Assembly: GCF_051233685.1 (NCBI RefSeq)
Contig: NZ_JBAMMY010000130.1
Coordinates: 62,001-126,000, forward strand
Source: RPRI01 sp051233685
GTDB lineage: Bacteria > Desulfobacterota > Desulfobacteria > Desulfobacterales > RPRI01
Direction of reading: 5' to 3'
Length of the DNA: 64,000 nucleotides
Numbering within the stretch: the first letter of the stretch is position 1; each line of letters starts with the position of its first letter. Of this stretch, positions 36,158-45,530 are shown piece by piece. The notes beneath the pieces are model-generated. The model made no database searches. It saw only the letters and a program-made list of their open reading frames with translations, and was not told the origin of the DNA. A program made the position numbers and the translations under genes.

Positions 36158-36844
36158 ATGAAAGTAAAAAACATAAATCTAATTTGTACTGTTCTGATGG
36201 TTCTTATAATTTTTACTTTTTCCTCCGTTTTTGCATCCGGTTTTCCCGGAAAAACATATTATACAAAGACAAATATCTGGTATGAAAAGACTAACGATAT
36301 CTTATCCACAAATTACCATAGAGGCAATATTTTACCTATAGGAACAAAAGTAATAATTCATAGCATAGAAGACCGTAAAATTCATTTTACTCCGGTAGGA
36401 AGCGGAGAAATGTTTACGATTATAAATCATAAAAAAACCAGTATAATAAGCACCGACAGGCTTTTTAACCGTTATTTTTCTACTGAAGAAGTAAAGCCAG
36501 GCGACGGGGATTACTATCAGGCAACTGAAGCTGACCTTGAAAATATCAAAAAAGGAGTTATTGCCGTGGGAATGAGCAAGAAGGCTGTGATAATGGCTTA
36601 CGGTTATCCCCCTGCTCATAAAACACCCCGCCTCTCAAGCGATATCTGGTATTACTGGTATGCACGTTTGCACAAAGTTAATGTATATTTTAAAAAAGAC
36701 AAGGTTTTTAAAATTGAAACTATAGGACCTGCTCCATATCCCGGAATTCTAAGGTCTGATGTTGATGAAACAGGCGGAACAAAAAAAGATAAAATAAAAG
36801 AAAAAAAACTGAAAATAGAAGAAAATTATGAAGATGAGTTATAA
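36158..36844 (+). CDS. secreted SmpA/BamE-like domain protein
   Basis: This 228-residue protein starts at ATG 36158 with AAAGGAG upstream. It has a signal peptide (INLICTVLMVLIIFTFSSVFA). A C-terminal region VIAVGMSKKAVIMAYGYPP...YYWYARLHKVNVYFKKDKVF resembles the SmpA/OmlA (BamE) fold. A long lysine-rich tail follows. It is periplasmic or outer-membrane associated and may help deliver the product; the function is inferred from location only. Confidence 0.55.
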   Translation: MKVKNINLICTVLMVLIIFTFSSVFASGFPGKTYYTKTNIWYEKTNDILSTNYHRGNILPIGTKVIIHSIEDRKIHFTPVGSGEMFTIINHKKTSIISTDRLFNRYFSTEEVKPGDGDYYQATEADLENIKKGVIAVGMSKKAVIMAYGYPPAHKTPRLSSDIWYYWYARLHKVNVYFKKDKVFKIETIGPAPYPGILRSDVDETGGTKKDKIKEKKLKIEENYEDEL

Positions 36845-37008
36845 GCCGGATAAATAGTGTTAGGTGTTATGTGTTAAGTGTAAGGTTTTGCGTATTGATT
36901 ATTCAGCAAATCAGGTTTTTGAGATTAATTAGCTGACATCTTATGGCTAAAACTTAATAAAAATCGATTTTTGACTTTTATTTTAATGGTCAAGAAAGAA
37001 TTAATTAT

Positions 37009-37263
37009 ATGGACAAAGAAAGCAATAATAAAGTTATTGAAGAGGCTCTGATACAAGAGGTTGCCGCAATTTTATCAAAAGATAAAGCTGCAATTGATCC
37101 CAAAGTTGCTCTGCATGAAATGGGTATTGATTCTCTTGGTTTTGTTGAACTTCTGGTTATTATGGAAAAGAAATTTAATATAAAGCTGATGGAATCAGGC
37201 TTAACCAGGAATGATTTTAAAACGATCAGATCCCTGTCTTTAAAAATTAACGATTTGATTTAG
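37009..37263 (+). CDS. acyl carrier protein 3
   Basis: This 84-residue ACP has the site EMGIDSLGFVELLVIMEKKF (Ser about residue 43). It follows a 164-base non-coding gap, so it may have its own promoter. It lies 5 bases before the condensation-like gene and probably presents a substrate to it. Confidence 0.85.
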   Translation: MDKESNNKVIEEALIQEVAAILSKDKAAIDPKVALHEMGIDSLGFVELLVIMEKKFNIKLMESGLTRNDFKTIRSLSLKINDLI

Positions 37264-37268
37264 TTTAA

Positions 37269-38588
37269 ATGCTTTCTTTGCCATATTCTAAAACCAGGCG
37301 TTATCTTACCGGAATCGACTGGATTATTCATGTATTAAATTACATGACAATTCAAGAAACCGGTGCAGACTTTATGTCTCAGATAGTAATAGAGGTTTTT
37401 GGCACAGTTAATGCCGGTGAGCTTTTTGGTCGCCTTAATTCTTTTATAAATAAATATCCGGTCTTATATGGATATGCCTCAAGAGATATTAACCTTGCTC
37501 CTTACTGGAAAGTTCCGCCTGCCGGGAAAACAGATGTGCTGTTTGATTACATGAAAGTTGAAAACGGCGCTTCTTTTGAAGTTATTATAAAACATCTTGA
37601 AAATAAGATTAATACTGCTTTTAATAATAAAAGACATCATCTGGCCTTTTTCCTGATCAATTCAGGCGATAAAAGTTTTATCGCTATGAGATTCGATCAT
37701 CTTATCTTCGATGCGGCAAATGCCGAGGCTTTCCTTAATTTGTTTCAAAAAGAATGGAAAGAAAAGACTCAATCTGGTTGTAAAATTGCGCCTGAGCCTG
37801 CCCATCTTAATTTGTGGATGGAAAAATTTATGGCCGGTCAGAGAGTAAACAGGGCTTTTCTTAAAATAGCGGACAAAATTCCTCCGCGTGTATTTCCTCT
37901 TCCTGCCGTGACAAACGGCTTTAAATTCAAAATTCTTTCTTTTGACAAAAAAGATGCTGATACAATAAGTGAAAATGCTTTTAATGAAGCAGGCTATCTG
38001 ATGCTTATGCCTTATTCTCTGGCAGCATCGGTATATTGCTTTCATAAGATATTTGCCGGGCGCTTGATATCGTCCGGTGATTATGTGATACCTGTATCAA
38101 TTAATATGAAAAAGCAGGAAAAAGAAAATAAGCAGTTTTTCTTTAATAATGTTTCTTTTTTAATTTTCAAGATCAAAGCTGATATTGCAGAAGATTTTGC
38201 CGGTTTAATCAACTCAGTTAAAGAACAGATGTATAATCAGGTTAAAGCGGATTTCCCCGGTGATTTATGTAAAGCAAGCATGTTGATGAGAATAGCGCCT
38301 CTGTCACTGCTTGGCAGACTTATGAAAATATATTTAAAAGGACAGGTTGCATCTTTTAGTTTTTCTTATCTCGGAGAAGCTGTTTATACATATGGTGATT
38401 TTATGGGAAACAATATTCTTAACCTGTTTCATATGCCCAGAGTTCCCGTTCCTCCGGGCATCGGCATATTCTTCCAGCGCTCCAATGAAAGAATGAACGT
38501 AATCCTTTCATACCTGGACGGCATGTTAAAAGATGAAGAAGCTGAAGAAATATTAAGTCTGTTACAATCCAGGCTTGGTGTAAAATAA
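37269..38588 (+). CDS. condensation/acyltransferase-superfamily protein
   Basis: This 439-residue protein is of the CoA-dependent-acyltransferase/NRPS-condensation fold. The HxxxD site is in MRFDHLIFDAANAEAF (His about 138), and a late segment PRVPVPPGIGIFF corresponds to the DFG-like region. It stands alone, without adenylation modules. With a free ACP just before it and an AMP ligase later, it could join an acyl chain to an amine or alcohol. Confidence 0.62.
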   Translation: MLSLPYSKTRRYLTGIDWIIHVLNYMTIQETGADFMSQIVIEVFGTVNAGELFGRLNSFINKYPVLYGYASRDINLAPYWKVPPAGKTDVLFDYMKVENGASFEVIIKHLENKINTAFNNKRHHLAFFLINSGDKSFIAMRFDHLIFDAANAEAFLNLFQKEWKEKTQSGCKIAPEPAHLNLWMEKFMAGQRVNRAFLKIADKIPPRVFPLPAVTNGFKFKILSFDKKDADTISENAFNEAGYLMLMPYSLAASVYCFHKIFAGRLISSGDYVIPVSINMKKQEKENKQFFFNNVSFLIFKIKADIAEDFAGLINSVKEQMYNQVKADFPGDLCKASMLMRIAPLSLLGRLMKIYLKGQVASFSFSYLGEAVYTYGDFMGNNILNLFHMPRVPVPPGIGIFFQRSNERMNVILSYLDGMLKDEEAEEILSLLQSRLGVK

Positions 38589-38591
38589 AAA

Positions 38592-39779
38592 ATGGATATT
38601 TTCTGCGATATTCTTGTTGCGGGCGGAGGAATAGCCGGTATTGCAGCTGCTGTAAAAGCTGCACGTGAAGGTGCAGATACAGTTCTTATCGAAAAAAACA
38701 GCTTTCCCGGCGGAATTGCGATCCATGCTATGCACCGTTATATCTGCGGTCTTTATAATTCAGACTCAGATGCTCCGGTAAATACCCTAAACGGTGGTAT
38801 TGCCGAAGAAATATGTCTTATGCTGAAAGGTCTTGCCCCAAAGACAAAAGCGATCCGGATGGGTAAAGTTTATGTTTTCCCCTTTGCAACTGAAGATTTG
38901 TTGAAAGTGCTAAGGAACTTAAGTGATAATCAAATCGGTCTTACAATATTCTATGAAAGCAAACTTGATTCGGTAATAACTGAACAAGGCAGTATAAAAA
39001 CTGCGTCTGCAAAAAAGCTTAATGAGCAGTTGGTAATTTATCCGCGTTCTGTTATAGATTGCAGCGGAGATGGAGCGGTAATCCGTCTCAGTGGAGCAGC
39101 ATATGAGCTTTCACCTGCAAATGAACGTCAGCTTGCAGGTTTTTGTTTTAAAATAAAAGGGATCGTAAATCCATCCGGCATTTTTCCTGTAAGTGTTCCT
39201 TATTATATATTTCGTGCCGTTACCGAAAAAAAGCTTCCGGCAAACTTAAAGTTTAGCAAATATTATCCGGGAAATATTGATGATGAAGGATTTTGTATTA
39301 TAAATCTTCCCTTTGAAAATAATTTTGAAAATATACAAGAGGCCGGAAAACATGCTGTAATAGTTCATCAAATCCTTGCTGATTCTCTTGTTTCATTTAA
39401 GGATTCGTTTATAGATAAGTTCTCTGATGCAATTGTTGAACGTGAAGGATTGCGAATGACAGGCCAATATATTCTTACAAAAAAAGATGTGCTTTCAGCC
39501 CGTAAATTTCACGATGGTGTGGTAAAAAATGCCTGGCCGATAGAGTTGTGGAATCAGGATAAAGGGCCAACATACCAGTATATTAAAGCAGGAGACTTTT
39601 ACGAAATTCCCTTGCGCTGTTTAAAATCTGTAAACATTAAAAACCTGTACGGAGCCGGGCGTTGTATTTCGGTATCGTCTGAGGCGCTTGGTTCAACAAG
39701 AGTTATGGGAACCTGTATATCTATAGGTGAACAGGCAGGGCTTGCAGCGGTGAATAGTTTGTCCGGTAATACTTTATGA
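38592..39779 (+). CDS. FAD-dependent oxidoreductase
   Basis: This 395-residue flavoprotein of the FAD_oxidored/FixC-like type has AGGGIAGIAAAVKAAREGAD (residues 11-30) and PGGIAIHAMHRYICG. A C-terminal LYGAGRCISVSSEALGSTRVMG completes the FAD site. It may dehydrogenate, hydroxylate or reduce the chain. It is coupled to the third radical SAM gene by ATGA, suggesting successive steps. Confidence 0.75.
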   Translation: MDIFCDILVAGGGIAGIAAAVKAAREGADTVLIEKNSFPGGIAIHAMHRYICGLYNSDSDAPVNTLNGGIAEEICLMLKGLAPKTKAIRMGKVYVFPFATEDLLKVLRNLSDNQIGLTIFYESKLDSVITEQGSIKTASAKKLNEQLVIYPRSVIDCSGDGAVIRLSGAAYELSPANERQLAGFCFKIKGIVNPSGIFPVSVPYYIFRAVTEKKLPANLKFSKYYPGNIDDEGFCIINLPFENNFENIQEAGKHAVIVHQILADSLVSFKDSFIDKFSDAIVEREGLRMTGQYILTKKDVLSARKFHDGVVKNAWPIELWNQDKGPTYQYIKAGDFYEIPLRCLKSVNIKNLYGAGRCISVSSEALGSTRVMGTCISIGEQAGLAAVNSLSGNTL

Positions 39780-41209
39780 AAATACTGCTTGTCAAACCTT
39801 ATCCTGAATTATTGGTTGCAAAACGTCTCCAGGAAGGTTTTTTGCATCTTGAACCTCTTGAACTTGAGATAGTTGCAGGAGGCGTTTCCCGGGAAGATGA
39901 AGTATTTATTCTTGATTTGAGTATTGAGAGCAATCCGCTTGAATTTTTTTTAAATGAGCTTGTCCGGATTTCTCCGGATATGGTTGGATTTTCAGGATAC
40001 AGTACTAATGTTGATGTTATAAAAAAGCTGGCAAAAATGGTCAGAAATTATGACCAGTATATAATAACTTGTGTCGGAGGAGTTCATGCTACACTTCTTC
40101 CGCAAGACTATGCTGTTGACCAGATAGATATTATAGTAAGAGGGGAGGGGGGAACAGTAATTAAAGAGATGCTTCGCCGTTTTAAAAAAGGTGAAACATT
40201 GCATTACGACAACCGGGCTCTTTCTCCCAAAGATCCTGATTTTGAGGCAAAAACAAAACTTGCGCCGCCTGTTTATCCTTCTGTTGAGGAAATACCGCGT
40301 CCAAGAAGATATCTTGTCCAAAGATCAAAGTACTTTTGTGTATGGACATCAAGCCAGTCGGGAAAACTCGACACAATGTTTCCAAGGGTTGCAAGTCTCA
40401 GAACTTCCATAGGGTGTGCTTTTTCCTGTTCATTCTGTGTTATTCCCTTTCTTATGCATGGCAAATACCTGCAGCGAAGTCCAATAGATGTTGCAGATGA
40501 GATAGCTGCTATTTCTGAAGAGCATATATATTTTGTAGATGATGAAATGTTTTTAAATCCTGAAAGGGTTGCCAGGATTGCAGAGCTTCTTATAGAACGT
40601 TGCATTAAAAAGAAATATATAAGCTGGGCACGAAGCGATACAATAGTTAAATATCCCGAAGTTTTTAGGATATGGAAAAAAGCCGGTCTTGAATTAATCT
40701 ATGTGGGTCTTGAATCCATGGATAAAATCCGCCTTGATGAATATTCAAAACGTACAGATGTTGAAACAAACGGAAAAGCAATCGAAATTTTAAAACAATT
40801 GGGCATAACACTTCATGCAACATTTATCGTTCATCCTGATTTTACCCGTGATGACTTTAAGCGGCTTGAAAAAGAAGTAAAGGGCTTATGTCCGGCCGAA
40901 GTTACTTTTACAGTTCTCTCGCCATCTCCAGGTACAACATCCTGGTATGACAATAAAAAAATATTTATCTGTGATCCTTACCGGTTCTATGATTGCATGC
41001 ATTCCGTGCTTCCTACCCGGCTTCCTTTAAAGCGTTTTTATCAGCACTTTGGAAGATTAAACAGTCTTGCATTACGTTCAAACCCTATACGGGTTAATAA
41101 AATAAAAATTCCGTTAAAGGATCTTTACAGAGCTATTACTGGTGGAACAAAATATATTTTTTCCTTGTATAATATTTATAAAGATTATCTGACGGATAAG
41201 AGATGGTAA
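39776..41209 (+). CDS. B12-binding-type radical SAM protein 3
   Basis: This 477-residue protein has a cobalamin-binding-like N-terminal domain (ITCVGGVHATLLPQDY, VRGEGG). The SAM-cluster triad is SIGCAFSCSFC (Cys214, Cys218, Cys221). It also shows the HATFIVHPDF and LSPSPGT segments seen in lipid-acting B12 radical SAM proteins. It overlaps the AMP-ligase gene by seven bases. Confidence 0.83.
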   Translation: MKILLVKPYPELLVAKRLQEGFLHLEPLELEIVAGGVSREDEVFILDLSIESNPLEFFLNELVRISPDMVGFSGYSTNVDVIKKLAKMVRNYDQYIITCVGGVHATLLPQDYAVDQIDIIVRGEGGTVIKEMLRRFKKGETLHYDNRALSPKDPDFEAKTKLAPPVYPSVEEIPRPRRYLVQRSKYFCVWTSSQSGKLDTMFPRVASLRTSIGCAFSCSFCVIPFLMHGKYLQRSPIDVADEIAAISEEHIYFVDDEMFLNPERVARIAELLIERCIKKKYISWARSDTIVKYPEVFRIWKKAGLELIYVGLESMDKIRLDEYSKRTDVETNGKAIEILKQLGITLHATFIVHPDFTRDDFKRLEKEVKGLCPAEVTFTVLSPSPGTTSWYDNKKIFICDPYRFYDCMHSVLPTRLPLKRFYQHFGRLNSLALRSNPIRVNKIKIPLKDLYRAITGGTKYIFSLYNIYKDYLTDKRW

Positions 41210-42657
41210 ATATCTTTGAAACAATAAAAAAAGAAACATATGGCCATCGCACAAAAATTGCGGTGATCGAAGGTAATCAGAGCATATCTTATAAAGAGCT
41301 TATTAATAGTGCACAAAATCTGGCTTTAAGGATAAAAGCTTGCGGCATAAAACCGTTGGACAGGGTTGCTATGCTTTGCAATGACAGCATTGATTATATT
41401 ATTATCAGCCTTGCAATACTTTCCGCCAGAGCAGTGGTTGTCCCGGTATCGCCATCTCTTTCATGGGATGAAACGGAAACTGTTTTAAAAATGATAGATA
41501 TTAATTACCTGATATTTGATAACTCGCCGTATTTAATTAAAGATTCTAAGATCATTTTTTCAGGATTCAAAAATGGTAAAAAGTTTTTTATACACAGAAG
41601 AAATTCTGAAGATAATGTTTCAGATGATTACTATGCTATAAATCCTGCCTTCATAAGATTTTCATCCGGCACAACGGGCGAAAGTAAAGGGGTCGTGCTT
41701 TCCCATGAATCCATAATTGAAAGAACGGATGCTGCCGACAAAGCGCTTTGCATGACTTCTGAAGATATCGTCATATGGGTGCTTTCCATGAGCTACCATT
41801 TTGTTGTAACAATCCTTCTTTTTTTAAGGCGGGCTTCAACAATAGTTCTCTGCGGCTCTTTATTTCCTGAGTCGTTTTTTGATAGTATAAAAATATTTAA
41901 GCCGACATTTATTTATGCATCTCCTTTTCATTACCACGTACTTGCAAATTCGGATGACCTCTCATCTGATCTTTTATCAACGGTTCGCATTGCTATATCG
42001 ACCGCCATGAAACTGCCCCAATCAACGGCGTCGGAATTTTATGACAGGTTCGGGTTTGAGCTTTGTGAAGCATACGGCATAATTGAAGTCGGCCTTCCGT
42101 TTGTCAACCTTTCCGGCATTAAAGCAAAAAGAGGTTCTGCCGGAAAGGTTCTGCCGGATTATGATATAAAAATCGAAAACCCGGATGGAAATAGAACAGG
42201 AGAACTTTTTATTAAAGGCAAGGGATTGTTTGATGCCTATTTCTCCCCATGGAAAAACAGAAAAGAAGTTTTGTTAAACGGCTGGTTTAAAACAGGAGAT
42301 CTTGGAAGTATCGATAATGACGGCTTTCTTAACATATCGGGAAGAGATAAAAATGTCATTAATTTTACCGGCATGAAAATATTCCCCGAAGAGGTGGAAT
42401 CCGTTTTGAACCGGCATCCGGCTGTTAAGGAATCCTTTGTTTACGGTGTTTCACACCCGCGATATGGTGAACTTCCCTGTGCAGATATTGTATTTAAAGA
42501 TGAGGTAAATTCAGATTTTGATACAAACGAGATACGCAGATTTTGTTATAGTATGCTTCCTTCATACAAGGTTCCAAAAGAAATTAATCCGGTAAAAATA
42601 CTTGAAAAAACAGCAAGCGGTAAATTAAAAAGATGGGGAGCTGTTGGCAATGCATAA
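41203..42657 (+). CDS. AMP-dependent acyl ligase (ApeH-like)
   Basis: This 484-residue ANL-superfamily enzyme has the P-loop-like FSSGTTGESKGV (about residues 151-162), EAYGIIEVGLP, GWFKTGDLG and the C-terminal lysine site KTASGKLKRWG. It would activate an acid as acyl-AMP and load it on CoA or on one of the ACPs, priming assembly. It is the last gene of the set. The following DNA is a leftward pseudogene, giving a clear boundary. Confidence 0.83.
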   Translation: MVNIFETIKKETYGHRTKIAVIEGNQSISYKELINSAQNLALRIKACGIKPLDRVAMLCNDSIDYIIISLAILSARAVVVPVSPSLSWDETETVLKMIDINYLIFDNSPYLIKDSKIIFSGFKNGKKFFIHRRNSEDNVSDDYYAINPAFIRFSSGTTGESKGVVLSHESIIERTDAADKALCMTSEDIVIWVLSMSYHFVVTILLFLRRASTIVLCGSLFPESFFDSIKIFKPTFIYASPFHYHVLANSDDLSSDLLSTVRIAISTAMKLPQSTASEFYDRFGFELCEAYGIIEVGLPFVNLSGIKAKRGSAGKVLPDYDIKIENPDGNRTGELFIKGKGLFDAYFSPWKNRKEVLLNGWFKTGDLGSIDNDGFLNISGRDKNVINFTGMKIFPEEVESVLNRHPAVKESFVYGVSHPRYGELPCADIVFKDEVNSDFDTNEIRRFCYSMLPSYKVPKEINPVKILEKTASGKLKRWGAVGNA

Positions 42658-42729
42658 CGGTCAAATATTTTACCATTAGGATGACCTGCTGATATTACTT
42701 CACCTGATTTTTTGCTTGTAAAATATTCT

Positions 42730-43943
42730 TTAAATAGACCGGTTGCTTTCATTTTCTACAATTTTTGGTTCAACTTTTTTGGTTTTAATTAAACCATACA
42801 TCATTATAAATCCGGTTGAAATTATTACTTGAATGATAAGAGATTTATTGGCTATTTTTAAAGAGTGGTTCAATGGTATGGACATAAACAATAAAATAGT
42901 AATTAACCCTCTTGGCGCTATAAATAGTAATGGATTTGCAGGTAACTTGAATAGTTTTAAAAACGTAGCTCTCAAAACAAATATTCCAACTGTTATAGCT
43001 ATTGACCAAATTAAAGTGTCTGTATTTAATAATTCAGAAGTTTCTATAGAATAGCCAAAAAACAAGAAAAACAATGAACGAATTAAAAAAGTCATTTCGG
43101 CGGTCAATTCTTTGAATTTATTTACTTCATTATTTAATATTTCCGGGTGCAATTTATCAATGTATTTAAAACGCTTCAGTTCGTCTAAATTTCCAATAAA
43201 CAGACCGAAAAACAAGATAAAAATCAATGCCGGTAAATGGTATGTTTTTAAAATAGCATAAATTAAAATAATCAGTAAAATAATCGGAACAAATTTTACG
43301 TGGTGTTTGATTTTGCTCAACAGAAATGCAAGTGATAATGCACAACCAATTGAAATAATTAAAATAATTAGCAATTGTAATAAAAAGTGCCCGACAGACT
43401 GAGTGCAGATATTATCGTTAAGTGTAATGAAATTAAAAAATATTACGCCAAAAATATCTGATAAACTGCTTTCGTAGGTGATATATTCTTTATTTGAAGC
43501 AATTAAGTATTTGGCAGTCGGTATAGCAATAGTGCTGCTGATTATTGTATAAGGAACGGCATTTATTAATCCAATTTTGAATGTAGTACCTTCAACATAT
43601 TGAAAACATATGCTAAACAGAAACTCATGAATAACATCGGCAACAAAGCAATTATTGAAGTTTTTCCTATTATTGTGTATTTAGATTGATTTAGCTCTAA
43701 CTCCAATGAACCTTCTAACACAATTAAAATCAAACAGATTGTACCTAAAGCAGGAAGTAAAGGCGATAAATCAGGGATTGAAAATTCAAACAAATTTACA
43801 CCTTGCCTCACTAACCATCCCAATATCAATAGTAATATGACGGAAGGCATTTTTGTTTTTGAAGAAGTAATATCAAAAATGTATGCAAAAATCAATAAAG
43901 CGCAAATTGTAATTATTATATTTACTGTCATTGTTCCATTCAA
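42730..43943 (-). pseudogene. cation:proton antiporter, frameshifted
   Basis: Two pieces of one membrane protein lie on the minus strand in different frames. The first (43943-43566) encodes the N-terminal helices (IIITICALLIFAYIFDITSS). The second frame stays open well upstream of 43374 (translated by eye to beyond 43600: LINAVPYTIISSTIAIPTAK) and continues to 42730 with more helices. A single indel around 43590-43620 would restore a protein of about 400 residues of the CPA antiporter type. It may be a true pseudogene or a sequencing error. Confidence 0.7.
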
Positions 43944-45316
43944 CTTACTAGAATTATGCAGATATCCATGACGTTGGTTCCCGTGGGGCCAATTTTGATA
44001 TGACCTGCGGCTTTTCCAAAAAAATCGTAGGAGCGACTCTCAGCCAGGTAGTGTTGAGGAATCAGGCCTTGTCTGTGTGCAGCATTCATAATGCTCTCAT
44101 CTGCAAATGCGCCGGCCGCATCGGTTGGGCCATCTTCGCCATCTGTACCGGCTGACCAGATCAGTATTCCGTCCATTCCCCACCCGGACAGATGCTCCAG
44201 CGCTGCGAGCACCAGTTCCTGGTTGCGACCTCCTTTCCCGCCGGGAGCCACTCCCGATACGGTAGTTTCACCGCCCGCCAGGATGCAAACAGGCGGCCGG
44301 AGCGGCTTACTTTCATGCTTGATACTCAAGGCAATCGCTGCAAGTACAACTGCCACTTCCCTGGCTTCACCTTCGATACGGCTACCGAGGTTCAAAACAT
44401 TGTACCCGAGCCGACTTGCTTGTTCTTCAGCAGCAGCAAGGGCAACAACATTGTTGCCGAGCACGAGGTTTATGATCGATGGGGGCAGTGACTTCGGGGT
44501 TTCCTGTATCGCTCCATTCGCGCCCTTTGTGATGTGATTAAGTACTTCTTTGGGAACTCTGTCGAAAATGGCGGGGTTTTCGACAATACGTAATGCATCA
44601 GCGAACGAAGTCTTATCAACAGCAGTTGGTCCGGATGCTATGGTATCGAGCCGATCGCCTACGACGTCGCTGATAATAAGACTTACGAGAGCGCCGGCCG
44701 AACATTGCTCTGCAAGCCGTCCGCCCTTTACCCTCGAAAGGTGCTTTCGCACTGTATTCAACTGTGAGATAGTAGCGCCGGCTTCACTGAGAAGTTTAGT
44801 AACTTTCCGTTTTGCGTCTATGCTTACACCCGTTACAGGAGCCGGCATCATGGCAGAGCCTCCACCGCTAAGAAGACAGATAGCCAGATCGTTATCATGC
44901 AAGGACTTAACTATGTCCAGCATGGATTCTGTACCTGCCTGGCCCTCAGGCGTAGGAAACGCCGATGCTGTCGGGCGGCTTCCGTTAAGCACGATTCGGG
45001 ACAGCTTGCCGGCATCCTTGTCCAGGACATTGACTATTCCGCTCAGATTCTTTTCTGCGATCAGCTCCGGACCTAAAATGGATTCTATTGCCTCCGCCAT
45101 AGCTCTGCCTGCCTTGCCGGCGCCTACTACTGCGATACGCTCTATCGCATCCAGTTCAAATGAGTGGGCACCGATGATAAGTTTACCGGCAACAACCGAT
45201 ACGGCACCGGTGGCCAACCGTTCTGGATCAACAGCGCCTAAACCGGCTTCCCATATCAATCTGGCATCTGCTTGCATTTTAAAGCTCATATCCTTTTTAA
45301 GATTCTCCGGCGCCAC
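43940..45316 (-). CDS. gckA: glycerate 2-kinase (GckA/MOFRL family)
   Basis: This 458-residue class II glycerate kinase has an N-terminal domain with VVGAGKAGRAMAEAIE (about residues 64-79) and LLSGGGSAMMPAP (about 148-160). Its C-terminal MOFRL domain has GGETTVSG and GGRNQELVLAAL. It phosphorylates D-glycerate, usually to 2-phosphoglycerate. It lies back to back with the glucosylglycerate-type operon and could recycle or supply glycerate for it. Overlapping plus-strand frames are shadows. Confidence 0.85.
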   Translation of the reverse strand: MAPENLKKDMSFKMQADARLIWEAGLGAVDPERLATGAVSVVAGKLIIGAHSFELDAIERIAVVGAGKAGRAMAEAIESILGPELIAEKNLSGIVNVLDKDAGKLSRIVLNGSRPTASAFPTPEGQAGTESMLDIVKSLHDNDLAICLLSGGGSAMMPAPVTGVSIDAKRKVTKLLSEAGATISQLNTVRKHLSRVKGGRLAEQCSAGALVSLIISDVVGDRLDTIASGPTAVDKTSFADALRIVENPAIFDRVPKEVLNHITKGANGAIQETPKSLPPSIINLVLGNNVVALAAAEEQASRLGYNVLNLGSRIEGEAREVAVVLAAIALSIKHESKPLRPPVCILAGGETTVSGVAPGGKGGRNQELVLAALEHLSGWGMDGILIWSAGTDGEDGPTDAAGAFADESIMNAAHRQGLIPQHYLAESRSYDFFGKAAGHIKIGPTGTNVMDICIILVS

Positions 45317-45530
45317 AGTGTTTATTTAAACATAATTTATGGGTTGTTATTGGCATTACAATATGATAAATATTACATTAAGAAATAATATAAATAAATA
45401 CATTTTTGCCTGGTCTGAAGATATATACCCTGAAAAGAGATCAGCACTGAAAGAACAAACAATAGCCAAAAAACATCCGGTTGACCGCCAGGCATAATTT
45501 ACAAGCAGATAAAAGCGGAGGCACAGTATT
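45317..45530. promoter_or_regulatory. divergent intergenic region
   Basis: The 214-base AT-rich space between the leftward glycerate kinase and the rightward phosphatase operon should hold both promoters. No convincing -35/-10 pair was chosen. Confidence 0.3.

Noticed and set aside
42546..42752. 68-residue minus-strand frame between AMP ligase and antiporter
   Set aside because: Half of it is antisense to the AMP-ligase C-terminus. The rest is short and unrecognised, so it may be a decayed piece, but this cannot be supported.
44550..45329. 259-residue plus-strand open frame
   Set aside because: It is antisense to the clear glycerate kinase gene, is Ser/Ala/Pro-rich with no family features, and is a codon-bias shadow.
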